NCBI RefSeq assembly: GCF_900445255.1 | Contig: NZ_UAPU01000007.1 | Location: forward strand, 1,070,001 to 1,134,000 | Length of the DNA: 64,000 nt | Direction of reading: 5' to 3' | DNA from: Anaerobiospirillum thomasii | GTDB taxonomy: Bacteria; Pseudomonadota; Gammaproteobacteria; Enterobacterales; Succinivibrionaceae | Position numbers and translations under genes: made by a program | Shown: positions 9,146 through 19,123 of the stretch, piece after piece | How the letters are laid out: each line of letters opens with the position of its first letter | How positions within the stretch are numbered: position 1 is the stretch's first letter | The notes under the pieces: model-generated | Told to the model about the DNA's origin: nothing | The model's input: the letters and a program-made list of their open reading frames with translations, nothing else | The model's database searches: none

Positions 9146-10795
9146 ATGCTAAAGGATATCAATCCAACAACCACCAAAGCCTGGGCCGCACTTCAGGAGC
9201 ATTTTGCTCAAACCAAGGACCGTACCATAAAAGAGCTGTTTGCCAGTGACAGCGCACGTTTTAACAAACTCTCCTTAACTGTAGGTGGAGATATTCTTGC
9301 TGACCTTTCAAAAAACATAGTTGATGAAAAAACTATATCTCTGCTTTTAGATCTGGCCAACGAGTGTGAGCTTAAAAACGATATTGATGCCATGTTCAGC
9401 GGTGAGAAGATTAACAGAACTGAAGACAGAGCCGTACTGCATACAGCACTGCGCAACTTCTCAGGTAACAGCGTAATGCTTGATGGTCAGGATGTTATGG
9501 TTGACGTCAAACGCGTACTTGAGAAAATGAAGACCTTTTGCGCCAAGGTTATCTCAGGTGAGTGGAAAGGCTATACCGGCAAGGAAATCACCGATATCGT
9601 AAATATTGGTATTGGCGGTTCAGATCTTGGTCCTTGCATGATAACAGAGGCTTTAACTCCATATCACACCAGACTTAAAACCCACTTTGTATCAAATATT
9701 GACGGTACTCAGATTGCAGAAACTCTAAAGAAAGTAAATCCTGAGACCACCATGTTCCTTATCGCCTCCAAGACCTTTACTACTTTGGAGACCATGACCA
9801 ATGCCCACACAGCAAGAGACTGGTTCTTAAAGAGTGCTGGCGATATTGCCCATGTTGCCAAACACTTTGTTGCCCTGTCAACCAATGCCAAGGGTGTAGC
9901 AGAGTTTGGTATCGATACTGACAATATGTTTGAGTTCTGGGACTGGGTTGGCGGCCGCTATTCATCATGGTCAGCCATTGGTCTGTCAATTGCTCTTGCC
10001 TGTGGCTATGACAACTTTGAGATGCTTTTAAAGGGTGCCTATGAAATGGACTGCCACTTCAAAGAGGCTCCATTTGACCAGAACCTGCCTGTACTTCTGG
10101 CTCTTATCGGCCTGTGGTACAACAATTTCTACGGTTATGAAACTGAGGCTATTTTGCCATATGATCAGTATATGTACCGTTTCCCTGCCTACTTCCAGCA
10201 GGGCAATATGGAGTCAAACGGTAAATATGTTGACAGATGCGGCAACAAAGTTAACTATCAGACCGGCCCTATTATCTGGGGTGAGCCTGGCACCAATGGT
10301 CAGCATGCTTTCTATCAGCTCATTCATCAGGGCACCAAGGTAATTCCTTGTGACTTTATTGCCCCTGCAAGAACCCACAACCCTATTGGTGATCACCACA
10401 CCAAGCTGCTTTCAAACTTCTTTGCCCAGACTGAAGCTCTGGCCTTTGGCAAGGATGCACAGAAAGTAGTCTCAGAGTTCCTGGCAAAGGGCAAGACACA
10501 TGAGCAGTTTGACAGCATTGTTCCATTTAAGGTATTTGAGGGTAACAGACCTACCAACTCATTCCTGGTAAAGGAAATAACGCCACGTACCTTAGGTATG
10601 TTGATTGCCATGTACGAGCACAAGATCTTTGTACAGGGTGCAATTTTAAATATCTACTCATTTGATCAATGGGGCGTTGAGCTAGGCAAGGAACTTGCCA
10701 TGAAGATTATTCCTGAGCTTGCCAATGATGAGGTTATAAGCTCTCATGATGCTTCAACCAATGGCCTCATCAATGCCTACAAGAAATTTAAATAA
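9146..10795 (+). CDS. pgi: Glucose-6-phosphate isomerase
   Basis: Cytoplasmic enzyme interconverting glucose 6-phosphate and fructose 6-phosphate. Length 549 equals the E. coli enzyme. The phosphate-binding region [17 protein letters not shown] is near residue 152. [17 protein letters not shown] carries the substrate-binding Arg. [11 protein letters not shown] is the conserved segment with the catalytic Glu region, and the C-terminal signature [13 protein letters not shown] is present. It has an AAGGAGA ribosome site and its own strong terminator, so it appears monocistronic. Confidence 0.97.
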   Translation: MLKDINPTTTKAWAALQEHFAQTKDRTIKELFASDSARFNKLSLTVGGDILADLSKNIVDEKTISLLLDLANECELKNDIDAMFSGEKINRTEDRAVLHTALRNFSGNSVMLDGQDVMVDVKRVLEKMKTFCAKVISGEWKGYTGKEITDIVNIGIGGSDLGPCMITEALTPYHTRLKTHFVSNIDGTQIAETLKKVNPETTMFLIASKTFTTLETMTNAHTARDWFLKSAGDIAHVAKHFVALSTNAKGVAEFGIDTDNMFEFWDWVGGRYSSWSAIGLSIALACGYDNFEMLLKGAYEMDCHFKEAPFDQNLPVLLALIGLWYNNFYGYETEAILPYDQYMYRFPAYFQQGNMESNGKYVDRCGNKVNYQTGPIIWGEPGTNGQHAFYQLIHQGTKVIPCDFIAPARTHNPIGDHHTKLLSNFFAQTEALAFGKDAQKVVSEFLAKGKTHEQFDSIVPFKVFEGNRPTNSFLVKEITPRTLGMLIAMYEHKIFVQGAILNIYSFDQWGVELGKELAMKIIPELANDEVISSHDASTNGLINAYKKFK

Positions 10796-10808
10796 TTAGT
10801 AACTCTCA

Positions 10809-10844
10809 TAAAAAAACCTCACTTAAAAAGTGAGGTTTTTTTTG
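10809..10844. terminator. Bidirectional terminator between pgi and the TonB receptor gene
   Basis: A long A-rich/T-rich hairpin with core CCTCACTT/AAGTGAGG and a short A loop. Runs of six or more A on the left and eight T on the right allow termination of both converging genes. Confidence 0.88.
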
Positions 10845-10854
10845 CATCGAGTCT

Positions 10855-13020
10855 TTAGAACTTAGCGTTAAAGCCAGCGCTTAAGAATCTTCCAGCCTCG
10901 TGAATCAGCTCATTGGTCTGATAGCTCTTATCGGTGATATTGTTGATAGCAACAAAGGCTGTGTACTGTCTGTCCTCACCAAAGAGAACAGCTGCAGATG
11001 CATTGTATACAGTGTAGCCGCCGTAGCTGTTTTCACCAAAATAGCCAAACTCCTCATGATATCTGGTTTCACTTGCATAGCGGGCATTGACATCAAGATC
11101 CAGTGAAATGGTGTCAAATTCCTTTGAATAGGCAAGACCAGTTGTACCCTGCATGGAAGGAGTGCCAGTATTGTAGGTGTTTATAGTGTCAGTCTCAAAC
11201 TTTCTTTGCAGATAGGTAAATGAGCTGTAAGGCTTGAAATCACCTAACTGCCAGGCAAATGAGGTCTCAATACCATAGGTTTTGGCATTGGCAATATTTT
11301 CAAAGGTAAAGGCAGTACGGTTGCCCATACCTGGCTTGTCATCCTTAACCTTTGAAATGTAGTTCTTAGAATCAGTAAAGAAAGCTGCTATATCAAAGCT
11401 GATACCGGCAGGATCTTCATATCTGTAGCCAATTTCATAGTTATTTGAAGTTTCTGGTGTTAAATTAGGATTGCCGTTTTGCTGCTCGCCTGTAAAGGTG
11501 ATAAGGCACAGATCCTGAATGGTTGGAGCTCTAAAGCCCTGAGACCAGTTAAAGCGCACTGAGCTTACATCATTGATGTCATACACTAAACCTGCACTGC
11601 CGACAATTCTGTCATTGGTAGTCTTCTTATGGGTTAACTGTGTAAATGGCAGTGACATATTTACAGGAGGCTTGGTGGCTGATGGCGGTATAGTTATCAT
11701 ACTCATATCAATAGAGCCTGTGGTTGTACCCGGCAGTGTTTTGATATGGGTATAGCGCAGACCAGTATTTAAGGTAAGAGCATCGGTCAGAGTTGTTGAT
11801 AATAAGGCAAAAACAGCATTTGACTCCTGCTTGTAGCCACTGTCAGTATAGGCTATATCATAGTTGTGTTTGGACATGGCCATCTGACCTGGCTTACCGC
11901 CTGCAGTAGGAACTAACACATCAACTAAAGCTGATGACTTGCTGTCCAGATCATCCTTTTTATACTCATAACCTGTAATTAAGTTAAATCTGTCGCCAAA
12001 GGACAGATCGGCCTGCAGTGAGGCACCTGTTGTTTTCTGCTCATTTAAGGTATTTACATCAATGCTGGTGTAAAAAGGACCAAACAGGCTTATTTTGCTC
12101 TTTGAGTTAAAATCCTTGTCATTTTCCTGAACAAAAACCTTGGCCTCAATAGAGTTTACATAATCATTAAGATCATGCAGCCTTACAAAGGCTGAGTATT
12201 TATTTCTCTGCCACTTTGGAATATTGGCTCTAAAATCCTTATATGAACCACCTACAGTAGTTGAAGTCTGAGAGCTTGTGTCATAGGTCTCTGCAGCTAC
12301 ACCTGCTGTTACATAATCATTAAAATCGTACTCAACAAAGCCCTCTACACCCTTGTTTCTAAAAGCTGTATTATCAAGGCGCTCTCTGCCTGACAGATAG
12401 ATATCACCCACATCTGTTTGCACAGCAGCCAGACCATAGCGCAGAGCATCAATGGTACCTGTAGCTGACAGATATTCAGTGGCACCATTGCCGCTGCCAT
12501 CATAGGTCACACCGCCCTCAAGTGCCAATCTGTCATCTGAGGCCTTCTTTTTAATAACGTTGACAACACCGCCCATGGCATCTGAACCGTAGAGCACAGA
12601 GGCAGGACCCTTTACAACTTCAATAGAATCAATAAAGAATGGGTTTACAAGTAATGGTGTGCCTGATTTTGTCTTTTGATCATCAACTCTCTGACCATCT
12701 ACAAGCAGTACTGTTCTGCCTTCCTTTTCACCACGTATATTAATTACGTTAATACCAGGGGTGCCGTCAGTTACAAGCTCAACGCCTGGAATATCCTTGA
12801 CCATATCGGTAATTAAAGTAGCACCTTTGACAATCTTGTCTTCAGCTTTGACAACATTTACAGTTGGCTGAGCCTGAAGCAGATCCTGCTCTGCTCTTTT
12901 TGCTGTAACAATTACAGTATTTGTTGTCATTACATTGTCATCTGTTTTCTGCTGAGCAAAAGCTGCAGGAACAATACCCATGGCACATAGCATGAGCATA
13001 TAACTTGGTTTTAATCTCAT
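10855..13020 (-). CDS. TonB-dependent outer-membrane receptor
   Basis: A 721-residue outer-membrane transporter. Residues 1-22 form a signal peptide ending AFA. A probable TonB box (TNTVIVTAKR) follows near residue 32. The plug domain spans about 45-155 and contains VELVTDGTPGINVINIRG, RTVLLVDGQRV and VVKGPASVLYGSDAMGGVVN. The rest is a 22-strand-type barrel with aromatic-rich alternating strands and a terminal Phe (SAGFNAKF), the usual outer-membrane assembly signal. The plug is closest to siderophore, haem and colicin I receptors (CirA/HmuR type). No TonB, ABC transporter or haem gene is adjacent, so the ligand is unknown. Iron-linked control is possible; an AT-rich upstream stretch only partly resembles a Fur site. 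Confidence 0.88.
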   Translation of the reverse strand: MRLKPSYMLMLCAMGIVPAAFAQQKTDDNVMTTNTVIVTAKRAEQDLLQAQPTVNVVKAEDKIVKGATLITDMVKDIPGVELVTDGTPGINVINIRGEKEGRTVLLVDGQRVDDQKTKSGTPLLVNPFFIDSIEVVKGPASVLYGSDAMGGVVNVIKKKASDDRLALEGGVTYDGSGNGATEYLSATGTIDALRYGLAAVQTDVGDIYLSGRERLDNTAFRNKGVEGFVEYDFNDYVTAGVAAETYDTSSQTSTTVGGSYKDFRANIPKWQRNKYSAFVRLHDLNDYVNSIEAKVFVQENDKDFNSKSKISLFGPFYTSIDVNTLNEQKTTGASLQADLSFGDRFNLITGYEYKKDDLDSKSSALVDVLVPTAGGKPGQMAMSKHNYDIAYTDSGYKQESNAVFALLSTTLTDALTLNTGLRYTHIKTLPGTTTGSIDMSMITIPPSATKPPVNMSLPFTQLTHKKTTNDRIVGSAGLVYDINDVSSVRFNWSQGFRAPTIQDLCLITFTGEQQNGNPNLTPETSNNYEIGYRYEDPAGISFDIAAFFTDSKNYISKVKDDKPGMGNRTAFTFENIANAKTYGIETSFAWQLGDFKPYSSFTYLQRKFETDTINTYNTGTPSMQGTTGLAYSKEFDTISLDLDVNARYASETRYHEEFGYFGENSYGGYTVYNASAAVLFGEDRQYTAFVAINNITDKSYQTNELIHEAGRFLSAGFNAKF

Positions 13021-13337
13021 ATCAATCTCTATTGTAGTAACAAACCTAGATTAAGGTCGTCTAATCTGTATAAAACTTTGGGTAAATATATGTCATACTT
13101 GCCTTTAGTTGAACAAACATTATCAATAAATTAATATTATTTTTTTCAAAGATGCAAAAATTTATTATTTGTACAGTATGTGTGCAAAATCATTAAAAAG
13201 ATTTGTAAAGAATAATTAAATAATGACATCACCATGGGTGTTTATACCAGGGGCTCTGTTATAAATAAAGATATATCTAAAAAGACAGCAGTGCTTTAAA
13301 ATATATAAAAACAGTTGATACGCGGTAACTCTATTTT
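13021..13337. other. Intergenic region between TonB receptor gene and dnaE
   Basis: A 317-base AT-rich divergent promoter region. On the minus strand it has a TGATAAT half-site (complement of ATTATCA near 13119-13125) that could belong to a Fur box, but the other half matches poorly. I see no ORF, RNA gene or hairpin of note. No clear ribosome site precedes dnaE. Confidence 0.5.
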
Positions 13338-16300
13338 ATGACCACAAATAGCTATATACCTTTACATATACACTCATACTACTCAATTCAGGACGGCCTT
13401 GAGGGTGTTGAAGACTTTGTAAAACGGGCAGCCAAGCTTAAAATCCCTGCTCTTGCCATTACCGATATCTCCAATATCTGTGGCTTTATCAAATTCTACA
13501 GCTGCTGTAAAGCCAACGGCATCAAGCCTATTATGGGTGCTGACATTGAGGTTATTGACGACAAAGGTATAGGCGGAGTTAAACACACGCATCGTCTGAC
13601 CCTGCTGGCCATGAACCGACAGGGTAAGCAGAATCTTTATGATATTCTCTCTGATGCCTGGCTGCGCTCTGATGCCGGGGCCTTCAATGCCTCCACAAGC
13701 TATGATGATCTGTCAAAATACAGTGAAGGCATAATTGTGCTAAACGGCTTTAGAGGTGATATTGCCTATAACCTGCAGCATGGTCTTAACAAAGAGGCTT
13801 TATCTTTGGTTGAGTTTTATAAAAAGAACTTTTCTGACAGATTCTGCTTTGAAATTACAAGAACAGGCCGTGAAGGTGAGAGCGAGTTTGAAGAGCAGGC
13901 TTTAAACTTATGTCTTGAGCATGGCATATGTCCTGTGGCGTCAAATGACACTGTTTTTATTTACGGTGAAAAGGATATTGGCGAGGATGGCTTTAGCGAC
14001 TATGACATTCATGATGTCAGAGTTTCTATTCAAAAAGGTGTGCAAAGAGGCAATAAGGATATAGCGCGCCTGTACTCAAAAGAGCAGTATTTAAAAAGCC
14101 CCCAGGAGATGGCAGAGCTGTTTTATGATCTGCCAGAGGCTATTGAAAACTCACGTGCTATTGCCCAGCGCTGCAATGTGGAGATTGAGCTTGACCATCC
14201 GCGTCTGCCACATTATCCAACAGGCGATCTCTCCCCTGCCGAATGTCTAAGACAAAAGTCCTATGAGGGTCTTGAAGAGCGCCTTAACTTTTTATTCCCA
14301 GATCCAAAAGAACGTGAGGAGAAAAGGCCTGTATATGTTGAGCGCCTTGAAGTGGAGCTTGATGTTATCATCACCATGGACTTTCCTGGCTACTTCCTTA
14401 TCGTGATGGAATTTATACAGTGGTCAAAAGATCATAATGTACCTGTAGGACCAGGACGAGGCTCAGGTGGCGGCTCTCTTGTAGCCTATGCCCTTAAGAT
14501 TACAGACTTTGACCCGCTGCGCTTTGACCTGCTCTTTGAAAGATTTTTAAATCCAGAGCGTGTCTCCATGCCAGACTTTGACATTGACTTTTGCCAAAGA
14601 AACAGAGAAAAGACTCTTGAGCATGTTAAAAGCCGCTATGGTATTGATGCCGTATCGCAGATTGCAACCTTCGGTACCATGGCGCCAAAGGCTGCCATTA
14701 AAGATACAGGCCGTGCTCTTGGTATGCCATATGGTGCTGTAGATAGGGTAGCCAAGCTGTTACCTGCAGTTCCTGGTCTGTCATTTAAAGCAGCCATGGG
14801 TATAGATAAAAAAGGCAACCCATGTGATCCTGCAGCCCCTGATTTTGTAAAACTTTACAATCAGGCTTTGCAGAGTGATGACAAGCAGCGTGTGGATTTA
14901 ATCAGAATTGCCATGCGTCTTGAAGGTGTTATCAGAAATATAGGCAAACATGCAGCAGGTGTGGTTATATCACCTACCAGAACAGCAGAGTTTACACCTT
15001 TGATGTTAGACTCTGACGGCAACTCCATCACACAGTTTGATAAAAAGGATGTGGAGCATGCAGGTCTTGTAAAGTTTGACTTTTTAGGTCTTACCACATT
15101 GACCATCATTGCCGATGCTCTTGAGATGATCAATGCCAAAAAGAAAAGACTTGGTCAGCCCCCTCTTGATATTCATGCTGTACCTTTTGAGGATGATGCC
15201 TCATTTAAAGTAATTCAGGACTGTCAGACCACAGCTGTCTTCCAGCTTGAATCTAGCGGCATGAGAAAGCTTATAGGTCAGATGCAACCTGACCGCTTTG
15301 ATGATCTTATTGCTCTTGTGGCTCTGTATAGACCAGGCCCTATCAAGAGCGGCATGGTGGAGCACTTTGTAAATCGTAAACATGGCAGAGAGGAGGTATC
15401 CTATCCGCACCCTGACTTTGAGGATCTGGATTTAAAACCTATTCTTGATTCAACATACGGCGTTATTGTGTATCAGGAGCAGGTAATGCAGATTGCGCAG
15501 GTGCTGGCAGGCTACTCTTTGGGTGGTGCTGATATTCTGCGCCGTGCCATGGGTAAGAAGAATCCTGCTGAAATGGCAGGACAGCGCTCTGTATTCAGAG
15601 AAGGTGCCATAAGCAAAGGCAAAGATCCTGAGATTGCCATGAAGATCTTTGATCAGGTTGAGATGTTTGCCGAATACGGCTTTAACAAATCACACTCTGC
15701 AGCCTATGCTCTTGTAGCCTGGTGGACTTTATATTTAAAGACCCATCACCCAGCTGAATTTCTGGCAGCTATGATGACAGCTGACCGTCAGAAGACTGAT
15801 AAGCTTGTAAATTACATCTCAGACTGCTACCGCCTTAAAATCAAGGTCAATCCTCCTGATGTGACCATAGGCAATTTTGATTTTACTGTAAATGAAGAAG
15901 GTGCCGTGGTCTATGGTCTAGGTGCTGTAAAAGGCATTGGCTTTGATCTTGTTGAGCGTATAGTACATGAAAGAAATATAAAGCCATTTACTGACTATTT
16001 TGATTTTGTACAGCGTGTAGGCACACAGCGTCTTAATAAAAGAACACTTGAGGCTCTGATTGTAAGCGGTGCCCTTGACTGTTTTGGGGTGCAAAGAGCT
16101 ACCTTGAATGCCTCAATTCCTGTGGCGCTAAAATATGCAGCCAAACAGGATAATGATGCTCAGTCAGGACAGGTTGATCTTTTTGCCGCCATTGACGATC
16201 CTCAGACCAGACCTTTGATGGTTACAAGCCGTGACTGGTCGGACAAATACAGACTCAATCTTGAAAAGCAGGTTTTAGGTCTGTATCTGTCAGGACATCC

Positions 16301-17009
16301 TATCAACTCCTACAAGGCTGAGCTGCAAAAACACTGCAGAAGCTCTATTGCCAGTGTTATGCACAGTATCAGTCACAAAACCGTTCCTGTTATCTTCTCT
16401 GGTGTTGTTATTGACTATTCAGAGCGTATCTCTAAAAAGGATGGCTCTAAATTCTACTTTATGATGCTAGATGACAGCACCTCTCAGCTTGAGATTACAC
16501 TCTATAGCAAAAATGCCCAGGACTTTGGCGAGATTTTAGAAAAAAGACGTGTACTGTATAACAAGGTTGTATCAGAGCTTAAAAATGGCAGTACCTATGT
16601 ACAGTCGCCTCTGGTGCTTATTGTTGAAGGCAATGCCTCTCTTGGCGATGACGGTCAGATTCGTGTCAGAGTAAGCAAGATGACTCAGCTTGAGACTATA
16701 AGACGTCAGATGGCAAGAAGCTTACTTATTACTACCACACAAAAGGATTTTGATAATAATATTGCTGATTTTACAGCCTTTATCTCCCGCTACAGACTGG
16801 ATCGCTCACAGATTGAACTGCAAAAACAGCAGGCTTTAAAAAACGGAGAGAGTCTGCATGAAATTGTGGAAGGCTGTACTTTAAAGATTATGCTTGATGA
16901 TACACTTATCCATCTGTCAGGTGTCAACTACAGACTTGATCCTACAGACGATCTTATTGACGGTATAAGAGATCTCTTTGGCAGTAAATCAGTAAGACTG
17001 ACCTATTAG
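13338..17009 (+). CDS. dnaE: DNA polymerase III alpha subunit
   Basis: Catalytic subunit of the replicative polymerase, 1223 residues (E. coli 1160). The N-terminal PHP domain carries LHIHSYYS near residue 9. The palm contains the catalytic pair in MPDFDIDF (residues 413-417), preceded by PVGPGRGSGGGSLVAYALKI. FGTMAPKAAIKDTGR, GKHAAGVVISP and RPGPIKSGMVEHF are fingers and palm motifs. The tandem helix-hairpin-helix region and the OB-fold (VPVIFSGVVIDY) follow, and the tau-binding C-terminal region ends the protein. The gene is not next to the lpxB-rnhB genes found with E. coli dnaE. Its stop overlaps the stop of the opposing gene by four bases. Confidence 0.97.
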   Translation: MTTNSYIPLHIHSYYSIQDGLEGVEDFVKRAAKLKIPALAITDISNICGFIKFYSCCKANGIKPIMGADIEVIDDKGIGGVKHTHRLTLLAMNRQGKQNLYDILSDAWLRSDAGAFNASTSYDDLSKYSEGIIVLNGFRGDIAYNLQHGLNKEALSLVEFYKKNFSDRFCFEITRTGREGESEFEEQALNLCLEHGICPVASNDTVFIYGEKDIGEDGFSDYDIHDVRVSIQKGVQRGNKDIARLYSKEQYLKSPQEMAELFYDLPEAIENSRAIAQRCNVEIELDHPRLPHYPTGDLSPAECLRQKSYEGLEERLNFLFPDPKEREEKRPVYVERLEVELDVIITMDFPGYFLIVMEFIQWSKDHNVPVGPGRGSGGGSLVAYALKITDFDPLRFDLLFERFLNPERVSMPDFDIDFCQRNREKTLEHVKSRYGIDAVSQIATFGTMAPKAAIKDTGRALGMPYGAVDRVAKLLPAVPGLSFKAAMGIDKKGNPCDPAAPDFVKLYNQALQSDDKQRVDLIRIAMRLEGVIRNIGKHAAGVVISPTRTAEFTPLMLDSDGNSITQFDKKDVEHAGLVKFDFLGLTTLTIIADALEMINAKKKRLGQPPLDIHAVPFEDDASFKVIQDCQTTAVFQLESSGMRKLIGQMQPDRFDDLIALVALYRPGPIKSGMVEHFVNRKHGREEVSYPHPDFEDLDLKPILDSTYGVIVYQEQVMQIAQVLAGYSLGGADILRRAMGKKNPAEMAGQRSVFREGAISKGKDPEIAMKIFDQVEMFAEYGFNKSHSAAYALVAWWTLYLKTHHPAEFLAAMMTADRQKTDKLVNYISDCYRLKIKVNPPDVTIGNFDFTVNEEGAVVYGLGAVKGIGFDLVERIVHERNIKPFTDYFDFVQRVGTQRLNKRTLEALIVSGALDCFGVQRATLNASIPVALKYAAKQDNDAQSGQVDLFAAIDDPQTRPLMVTSRDWSDKYRLNLEKQVLGLYLSGHPINSYKAELQKHCRSSIASVMHSISHKTVPVIFSGVVIDYSERISKKDGSKFYFMMLDDSTSQLEITLYSKNAQDFGEILEKRRVLYNKVVSELKNGSTYVQSPLVLIVEGNASLGDDGQIRVRVSKMTQLETIRRQMARSLLITTTQKDFDNNIADFTAFISRYRLDRSQIELQKQQALKNGESLHEIVEGCTLKIMLDDTLIHLSGVNYRLDPTDDLIDGIRDLFGSKSVRLTY

Positions 17010-17701
17010 CTGTTAACTGTATAGTACTGCCTATGATCTACGCACAAACTGGTAAATGAGCCATCAAAGCTATAGAGCTCTGGCTCATTATCTTTATAAA
17101 AACAGGATAAAGAGTAACGACTGTACTTATCTTTGGCATTTGAGACAAGCATGCTTATTACTCTGCCCTTAGGATTTGCCTTTGAGACAATAGAGTTATT
17201 ATCTATATGGCACTTTATGCCATCAAGACCTACAAGACCAAGACCGCTCTGCTTTATAAGGCACTCACGCACTGTCCACATTCTATAGAAAAACACTATA
17301 GCATCAGGCCCTGCAAGTGAGTTAAAGTACTCAAGCTCTTTTACCGAGAGTACTCTTTTAGCCAGATCTGACAGGCTTTTACGCTCTTTTAGATTTTCAA
17401 TATCCACCCCGCACTGTGTCTGCAAAGATAAGCACAAAGCTATATAACTGCCAGAGTGACTGAGATTGAAAAACAGTCCCTGCCCTTTAAAAAATGGTTT
17501 GCCATGCTGCCCTTTATCAAAGTCTATCTGTACTTTTTTATTATAAAAATGCATGGAGGCATGACAGAGTAAAAAGCGTGAGGCAATTAGACTTCTGCGT
17601 CTGTGATCAGGCAGGCTACTGTCTATGGATTGCGTATCAAAATAGGTGTTTGACAGCCCATGGTTATAGGCTGTATCAGCACTTGCAAGAATAAGATACA
17701 T
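17006..17701 (-). CDS. 4'-phosphopantetheinyl transferase superfamily protein (Sfp/EntD-like)
   Basis: A 231-residue protein likely to attach phosphopantetheine from CoA to a carrier protein. FFNLSHSG (77-84) is the CoA-binding segment, GVDIE (98-102) provides the Mg ligands D100 and E102, and WTVRECLIK (142-150) corresponds to the WxxKExxxK motif with E146 and K150 kept but the first Lys changed to Arg. Length fits the Sfp/AcpT class rather than the short AcpS class. No polyketide or peptide synthetase lies in the window, so the target may be the fatty-acid carrier or a remote system. A membrane-protein gene sits one base upstream on the same strand. The stop overlaps the dnaE stop. Confidence 0.85.
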   Translation of the reverse strand: MYLILASADTAYNHGLSNTYFDTQSIDSSLPDHRRRSLIASRFLLCHASMHFYNKKVQIDFDKGQHGKPFFKGQGLFFNLSHSGSYIALCLSLQTQCGVDIENLKERKSLSDLAKRVLSVKELEYFNSLAGPDAIVFFYRMWTVRECLIKQSGLGLVGLDGIKCHIDNNSIVSKANPKGRVISMLVSNAKDKYSRYSLSCFYKDNEPELYSFDGSFTSLCVDHRQYYTVNS

Positions 17702-17702
17702 G

Positions 17703-18158
17703 CTAGTCTTGTTTATATCTTACATTGGCAAAAATGGCAGGATCGGCAGTCTTGGCGCTCAAAGGCTCGGATCTGGTATCAGATGTCTGTGCCTTAATGT
17801 CCTTGTCGTTATTCTCATCTGCCTTGTCTTCCTTAGCCACAGCCTTTTTATAAAAAAGATATTTAAAAAATTTATGATACAGATAGAAGAGAATGACAAA
17901 TGAAGCAATGGCAATTGAGCTGCCTGTTATTTTGGCAAAGGAATTGTCAAAGCTTATACCCATTGAATCAAAGGTATTGGCAAGAATCTTGGGAAAGGCT
18001 ACAGCTATGGCTAGAGGAATATCTGCCATAAGAATAAAAACTATACCAAGACGCCAGGACTGTTTAATAAATAATGTAACAATTCCAAGGGCAAAAAGAA
18101 CCATACCTGCATATAAGCACAAATACTCTGCTGACTGAATCATTCGTCCTTGTCCCAA
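17703..18158 (-). CDS. Small membrane protein of unknown function
   Basis: I do not recognise a family. The 151-residue reading has three hydrophobic segments: about 12-31, 35-55 and 77-98. They are followed by a short basic stretch (YHKFFKYLFYKK) and a charged, probably disordered tail rich in Lys, Asp, Glu and Ser. A second in-frame ATG five codons downstream (18143) would give MIQSAEYL as the N-terminus and is also plausible. It ends one base before the phosphopantetheinyl transferase start, so the two are probably cotranscribed. Function cannot be inferred from that link alone. Confidence 0.6.
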   Translation of the reverse strand: MGQGRMIQSAEYLCLYAGMVLFALGIVTLFIKQSWRLGIVFILMADIPLAIAVAFPKILANTFDSMGISFDNSFAKITGSSIAIASFVILFYLYHKFFKYLFYKKAVAKEDKADENNDKDIKAQTSDTRSEPLSAKTADPAIFANVRYKQD

Positions 18159-18329
18159 TTAAAACAATATACTTTAAAAAGAAGATACAAATTTACAATA
18201 TCGCCTGATTGAATGTAGTATTTTACAGTTTTTACTTATGTCTTGCATCATTTTAAGGACTTTTTAGTAAATCAGCTTTTATTTTTAGATATCTCAATTT
18301 AATATATCTGCACGTTTTATTTCTAATTC

Positions 18330-19121
18330 ATGGATTTATATATGTTCTACTGGGATATCAATCCTGTAGCCTTTAGTCTTGGTCCTGTTACAGTTTATTA
18401 CTACGGACTGCTCTTCTCTACAGGCTTTATTCTTGGCTATTTTATTATGCAGTATCTGTGCAAACTGCAACATCTTAAAACAGATGAGCTTGATAAGCTT
18501 TTAGTCTTTATCTTTGCAGGCACCATCATAGGCGCCCGCCTGGGTCACTGCCTTATCTATGAGCCAGAGTATTATCTGCAAAGACCTCTTGATATTATAA
18601 AAATCTGGGAAGGAGGTCTTGCCTCCCACGGTGGAACTGTAGGTGTACTTATTGCGCTGTGGCTGTTCTTACGCAAAAGTACCTTTACCTTTTTACAGCT
18701 TACCGATCTGCTTGCAATTCCTGTGGCTCTGGTAGCCTGTTTTATACGTATAGGCAATTTCATGAACTCAGAGATTCTTGGCAAACATACCAACTCTGAC
18801 TTTGGTGTGATTTTTGCGCGTATTGGCGATATGGCCCCACGCTATCCGGCTCAGCTCTTTGAGGCCTTTGCGTATCTTATAACTTTTATTGTGCTGTCCT
18901 TAGTCTTCTTTAATTTTAAAAACCGTCCGCAAGGTACTATCTTTGCACTCATGCTGATTTTCATATTCACCTCAAGACTCGTAATTGAGGGTTTTAAAGA
19001 AGAACAGGCAATGTATTCTACCAATCTGTTTTTAAATGTAGGGCAGCTTTTATCTCTGCCTTTTATTGCAGCAGGCTTCCTGCTTTTATTTTGCGTATTT
19101 AAAAAGAAAAAGAGAGTTTAA
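18330..19121 (+). CDS. lgt: Prolipoprotein diacylglyceryl transferase
   Basis: Inner-membrane enzyme that moves diacylglycerol from phosphatidylglycerol to the lipobox Cys of prolipoproteins. At 263 residues with seven hydrophobic segments it fits the family. VTVYYYGLLFSTGF resembles the family N-terminus. GARLGHCLIYEPEYY, WEGGLASHGG and the signature RIGNFMNSEILG with the essential Arg, Asn and Glu are present. The window itself encodes a likely client (the DUF4878 lipoprotein). No Shine-Dalgarno is visible before the ATG. glmU starts two bases after the stop, so the pair is an operon. Confidence 0.95.
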   Translation: MDLYMFYWDINPVAFSLGPVTVYYYGLLFSTGFILGYFIMQYLCKLQHLKTDELDKLLVFIFAGTIIGARLGHCLIYEPEYYLQRPLDIIKIWEGGLASHGGTVGVLIALWLFLRKSTFTFLQLTDLLAIPVALVACFIRIGNFMNSEILGKHTNSDFGVIFARIGDMAPRYPAQLFEAFAYLITFIVLSLVFFNFKNRPQGTIFALMLIFIFTSRLVIEGFKEEQAMYSTNLFLNVGQLLSLPFIAAGFLLLFCVFKKKKRV

Positions 19122-19123
19122 TC

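Noticed and set aside
13105-13140. Possible Fur box upstream of the TonB receptor gene
   Set aside because: Only one half (TGATAAT) matches; the other half fits poorly and AT-rich DNA gives such matches by chance. Mentioned in the gene notes but not annotated.
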